NCBI RefSeq assembly: GCF_910592395.1
Contig: NC_088311.1
Span: forward strand, 16,062,501-16,126,500
From: Lineus longissimus
Taxonomy: Eukaryota > Nemertea > Pilidiophora > Heteronemertea > Lineidae
Direction of reading: 5' to 3'
Length of the DNA: 64,000 nt
Part shown: one piece after another, positions 59,701 to 64,000 of the stretch
Layout: each line of letters begins with the position of its first letter
Numbering within the stretch: the first letter of the stretch is position 1
Translations under genes and position numbers: made by a program
Notes under the pieces: model-generated
The model's input: only the letters and a program-made list of their open reading frames with translations
Databases searched by the model: none
What the model was told of the DNA's origin: nothing

Positions 59701-62700
59701 TCGCTAACCCACAACCTCGCCATGTTTCAACGGGTGGGTGATAATACCATCGCTAACCCACAACCTTGCTATGCTTCAACGGGTGGGTGATAATACCATC
59801 GCTAACCTGTTACCTCGCCATGCTTCAACGGGTGGGTGATAATACCATCGCTAACCCACAACCTCGCCATGCTTCAACGGGTGGGTGAAAATACCATCGC
59901 TAACCTGTAATCTCGCCATTCATCAACGGGTGGGTAATAATACCATCGCTAACCCACAACCTCGCCATGCTTCAACGGGTGGGTGATAATACCATCGCTA
60001 ACCTGTAACCTCGCCATTCCCCAACGGGTGGGTGATAATACCATCGCTAACCCACAACCTCGCCATGCTTCAACGGGTGGGTGATAATACCATCGCTAAC
60101 CTGTAACCTCCTCATTCCTCAACGGGTGGGTGATAATACCATCGCTAACCCACAACCTCGCCATGCTTCAACGGGTGGGTGAAAATACCATCCCCACAAC
60201 CTCGCCATGCTTCAACGGGTGGGTGATAATACCATCGCTAACCTGTAACCTCGTCATTCCTCAACGGGTGGGTGATAATACCATCGCTAACCCACAACCT
60301 CGCCATGCTTCAACAGCTTGGTGATAATACCATCGCTAACCCACAACCTCGCCATGCTTCAATGGGTGCGTGATCATACCATCGCTAACCTGTAACCTCG
60401 CCATTCCTCAACCGGTGGGTGATAATACCATCGCTAAACCACAACCTCGCCATGCTTCAACGGGTGGGTGATAAACCATCGCTAACCTGTAACCTCGTCA
60501 TTCCTCAACGGGTGGGTGATAATACCATTGCTAACCCACAACCTCGCCATGCTTCAACGGGTGGGTGATAATACCATCGCTAACCAACAACCTCGCAATG
60601 TTTCAACGGCTGGGTGATAATACCATCGCTAACCCACAACCTCGCCATGCTTCAACGGGTGGGTGATAATACCATCGCTAACCCACAACCTCGCCATGCT
60701 TCAATGGGTGGGTGATAATACCATCGCTAACCTGTAATCTCGCCATTCCTCAACGGGTGGGTGATAATACCATCGCTAACCCACAACCTCGCCATGCTTC
60801 AATGGGTGGGTGATAATACCATCGCTATCCTGTAACCTCGCCATTCCTCAACGGGTGGGTGATAATACCATCGCTAACCCACAACCTCGCCATGCTTCAA
60901 CGGGTGTGTGATAATACCATCGCTAACCTGTAACCTCGTCATTCCTCAACGGGTGGGTGATAATACCATCGCTAACCCACAACCTCGCCATGCTTCAACA
61001 GCTTGGTGATAATACCATCGCTAACCCACAACCTCGCCATGCTTCAACGGGTGGGTGATAATACCATTGCTAACCCGCAACCTCGCCATGTTTCAACGGG
61101 TGGGTGATAATACCATCGCTAACCTGTTACCTCGCCATTCATCAACGGGTGGGTGATAATACTATCGCTAACCCACAACCTCGCTATGCTTCAACGGTTG
61201 GGTGATAATACCAGCGCTAACCTGTAACCTCGCCATGCTTCAACGGGTGGCTGATAATACCATCGCTAACCTGTAACCTCGCCATTCCTCAACAGGTGGG
61301 TGATAATACCATCGCTAACCCACAACCTCGCCATGCTTCAACGGGTGGGTGATAATACAATCGCTAACCCACAACCTCGCCATGCTTCAATGGGTGGGTG
61401 ATAATACCATCGCTAACCTGTAACCTCGCCATTCCTCAACGGGTGGGTGATAATACCATCGCTAACCCACAACCTCGCCATGCTTCAACGGGTGGGTGAT
61501 AATACCATCGCTAACCTGTAACCTCGCCATTCCTCAACGGGTGGGTGATAATACCATCGCTAACCCACAACCTCGCCATGCTTCAACGGGTGGGTGATAA
61601 TACCATCGCTAACCTATAACCTCGTCATTCCTCAACGGGTGGGTGATAATACCATCGCTAACCCACAACCTCGCCATGCTTCAACGGGTGGGTGACAATA
61701 CCATCGCTAACCTGTAACCTCGCCATTCCTCAACGGGTGGGTGATAATACCATCGCTAACCCACAACCTCGCCATGCTTCAACGGGTGGGTGATAATACC
61801 ATCGCTAACCTGTAACCTCGTTATTCCTCAACGGGTGGGTGATAATACCATCGCTAACCCACAACCTCGCCATGCTTCAACGGGTGGGTGATAATACCAT
61901 CGCTAACCTGTAACCTCACCATGCTTCAACGGGTGGGTGATAATACCATCGCTTACCTGTAACCTCGCCATTCCTCAACGGGTGGGTGATAATACCATCG
62001 CTAACCCAAAACCTCGCCATGCTTCAACGGGTGGGTGATAATACCATCGCTAAACCACAACCTCGCCATGCTTCAACAGGTGGGTGATAATACCATTGCT
62101 AACCTGTAACCTCGTCATTCCTCAACGGGTGGGTGATAATACCATTGCTAACCCACAACCTCGCCATGTTTCAACGGGTGGGTGATAATACCAGCGCTAA
62201 CCAACAACCTAGCCATGTTTCAACAGGTGGGTGATAATACCATCACTAACCCACAACCTCGCCATGCTTCAACGGGTGGGTGATAATACCATCGCTAACC
62301 CACAACCTCGCCATGCTTCAATGGGTGGGTGATAATACCATCGCTAACCTGTAATCTCGCCATTCCTCAACGGGTGGGTGATAATACCATCGCTAACCCA
62401 CAACCTCGCCATGCTTCAACGGGTGGGTGAAAATACCATCGCTAACCTGTAATCTCGCCATTCATCAACGGGTGGGTAATAATACCATCGCTAACCCACA
62501 ACCTCGCCATGCTTCAACGGGTGGGTGATAATACCATCGCTAACCTGTAACCTCGCCATTCCTCAACGGGTGGGTGATAATACCATCGCTAACCCACAAC
62601 CTCGCCATGCTTCAACGGGTGGGTGATAATACCATCGCTAACCTGTAACCTCGTCATTCCTCAACGGGTGGGTGATAATACCATCGCTCACCCAGAACCT

Positions 62701-63450
62701 CGCCATGCTTCAACGGGTGGGTGATAATACCATCGCTAACAAACAACCTCGCCATGCTTCAACGGGTGGGTGATAATACCATCGCTAACCCACAACCTAG
62801 CCATGCTTCAACGGGTGGGTGATCATACCATCGCTAACCTGTAACCTCGCCATTCCTCAACGGGTGGGTGATAATACCATCGCTAGACCACAACCTCGCC
62901 ATGCTTCAACGGGAGGGTGATAATACCATCGCTAACCTGTAACCTCGTCATTCCTCAACAGATGGGTGATAATACCATCGCTAACCCACAACCTCGCCAT
63001 GCTTCAACGGGTGGGTGATAATACCATCGCTAACCCACAACCTCGCCATGTTTCAACGGGTGGGTGATAATACCATCGCTAACCCACAACCTTGCTATGC
63101 TTCAACGGGTGGGTGATAATACCATCGCTAATCTGTTACCTCGCCATGCTTCAACGGGTGGGTGATAATACCATCGCTAACCCACAACCTCGCCATGCTT
63201 CAACGGGTGGGTGAAAATACCATCGCTAACCTGTAATCTCGCCATTCATCAACGGGTGGGTAATAATACCATCGCTAACCCACAACCTCGCCATGCTTCA
63301 ACGGGTGGGTGATAATACCATCGCTAACCTGTAACCTCGCCATTCCCCAACGGGTGGGTGATAATACCATCGCTAACCCACAACCTCGCCATGCTTCAAC
63401 GGGTGGGTGATAATACCATCGCTAACCTGTAACCTCCTCATTCCTCAACG
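56800..63450. repeat. Higher-order repeat, 68 monomers (3,326 bp), two copies
   Basis: Two 195-base segments at 56804 and 60130 encode the same 64-residue frame. The spacing of 3,326 bp equals 68 x 49 minus 6, matching the 5-bp (ccatccccacaacc) and 1-bp (gataaaccatcg) deletions in each copy. gctaacaaacaacc at 59409 and 62735 has the same spacing. Confidence 0.8.
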
Positions 63451-64000
63451 GGTGGGTGATAATACCATCGCTAACCCACAACCTCGCCATGCTTCAACGG
63501 GTGGGTGATAATACCATCGCTAACCTGTAACCTCGCCATTCCCCAACGGGTGGGTGATAATACCATCGCTAACCCACAACCTCGCCATGCTTCAACGGGT
63601 GGGTGATAATACCATCGCTAACCTGTAACCTCCTCATTCCTCAACGGGTGGGTGATAATACCATCGCTAACCCACAACCTCGCCATGCTTCAACGGCTGG
63701 GTGATAATACCATTGCTAACCCACAACCTCGCCATGCTTCAACGGGTGGGTGATAATACCATCCCTTACCCGCAACCTCGCCATGTTTCAACGGGTGGGT
63801 GATAATACCATCGCTAACCCACAACCCCGCCATGTTTCAACGGGTGGGTGATAATACCATCGCTAATCTATTACCTCGCCATTCCTCAACGGGTGGGTGA
63901 TAATACCATCGCTAACCCACAACCTCGCCATGCTTCAACGGGTGGGTGATAATACCATCGCTAACCTGTAACCTCGCCATGCTTCAACGGGTGGGTGATA

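Larger units (their letters stand above)
15233..64000. repeat. 49-bp satellite array, about 995 monomers, continuing beyond the window
   Basis: From tcgccatgcttcaac at 15233 to the right edge, the sequence is an unbroken head-to-tail array with a 49-bp period. Type A monomers contain acccacaacctcgccatgct and type B contain acctgtaacctcgccattcc. Both share caacgggtgggtgataatac and accatcgcta. Types are arranged mainly as AB and AAB groups. Phase of a marker variant shows about 990 monomers between 15267 and 63763 with a net loss of 14 bp. No gene, other repeat or unrelated insertion was seen inside. Because 49 is not a multiple of three and one frame always hits a stop, short frames of 60-64 codons in it are not genes. 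Confidence 0.98.

Noticed and set aside
15233-64000. CRISPR array
   Set aside because: Monomers are contiguous with no unique spacers, and the context is eukaryotic.
15233-64000. Telomeric repeat, because monomers contain ctaaccc
   Set aside because: Only one such heptamer occurs per 49-bp unit; there is no run of TTAGGG-type repeats.
15233-64000. CENP-B box in the monomer
   Set aside because: cggg is present but the required TTCG at the correct distance is absent in both A and B types.
15233-64000. G-quadruplex potential from cgggtgggtg
   Set aside because: Each monomer has only two G-runs; the next pair is about 40 bases away.
1-64000. tRNA, 5S rRNA or other RNA genes
   Set aside because: No cloverleaf with A and B boxes and no recognisable rRNA sequence was seen by eye; a covariance-model search would be the proper test.

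Overview
The window looks like nuclear DNA of an invertebrate metazoan. It carries two copies of a BEL/Pao LTR retrotransposon, MITE-like elements, a eukaryotic ubiquitin-specific protease (USP) domain, a possible splice acceptor and a very large satellite array. No operons, bacterial-type genes, tRNA or rRNA genes were seen. The species cannot be named from the sequence alone; a marine invertebrate would fit, but that is a guess.

Layout. (1) 1-2261: a long open frame already open at the left edge. It ends in a USP (peptidase C19) domain and its upstream part resembles the C-terminal half of an IS5/ISL2EU-like transposase. (2) 2262-4421: no convincing gene, a ~60-bp repeat and a hairpin. (3) 4422-6660: an AT-rich island of minus-strand intronless ORFs (304, 88 and 97 aa, plus a nonsense-bearing paralogue of the 88-aa ORF and an inverted scrap of the 304-aa ORF). 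It looks like the wreck of a PolB-encoding, virus-like DNA element. (4) 6849-10173: a minus-strand BEL/Pao element with 5' LTR, primer binding site, gag, protease and RT, cut off before RNase H and integrase. Its LTR abuts a candidate minus-strand host exon (10167-10508). (5) 10512-14219: non-coding, with a ~200-bp MITE candidate, a GGGTGC-rich patch, and a ~1.7-kb segment bounded by 22-23-nt inverted repeats that holds an 81-bp minisatellite. (6) 14294-15232: a second, plus-strand BEL copy, internally deleted so that gag runs straight into the C-terminal end of pol, followed by the first ~65 bp of a 3' LTR. (7) 15233-64000: an unbroken array of about 995 copies of a 49-bp monomer that runs off the right edge.

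The array is the main feature. Two monomer types (A and B, five diagnostic differences) are mixed as AB and AAB groups. Rare variants serve as markers and show nested higher-order repeats of 28, 46, 61, 68, 73 and 82 monomers. Spacing of one marker variant keeps exact 49-bp phase over about 990 monomers, with a net loss of only 14 bp, all of it traceable to four 1-bp and two 5-bp deletions. Common variants are CpG-to-TpG/CpA changes. The array begins inside or against a truncated BEL LTR.

No set of genes here forms a clear working system. The window reads as a repeat-rich, probably heterochromatic region in which mobile elements in several states of decay flank a young, actively homogenised satellite.
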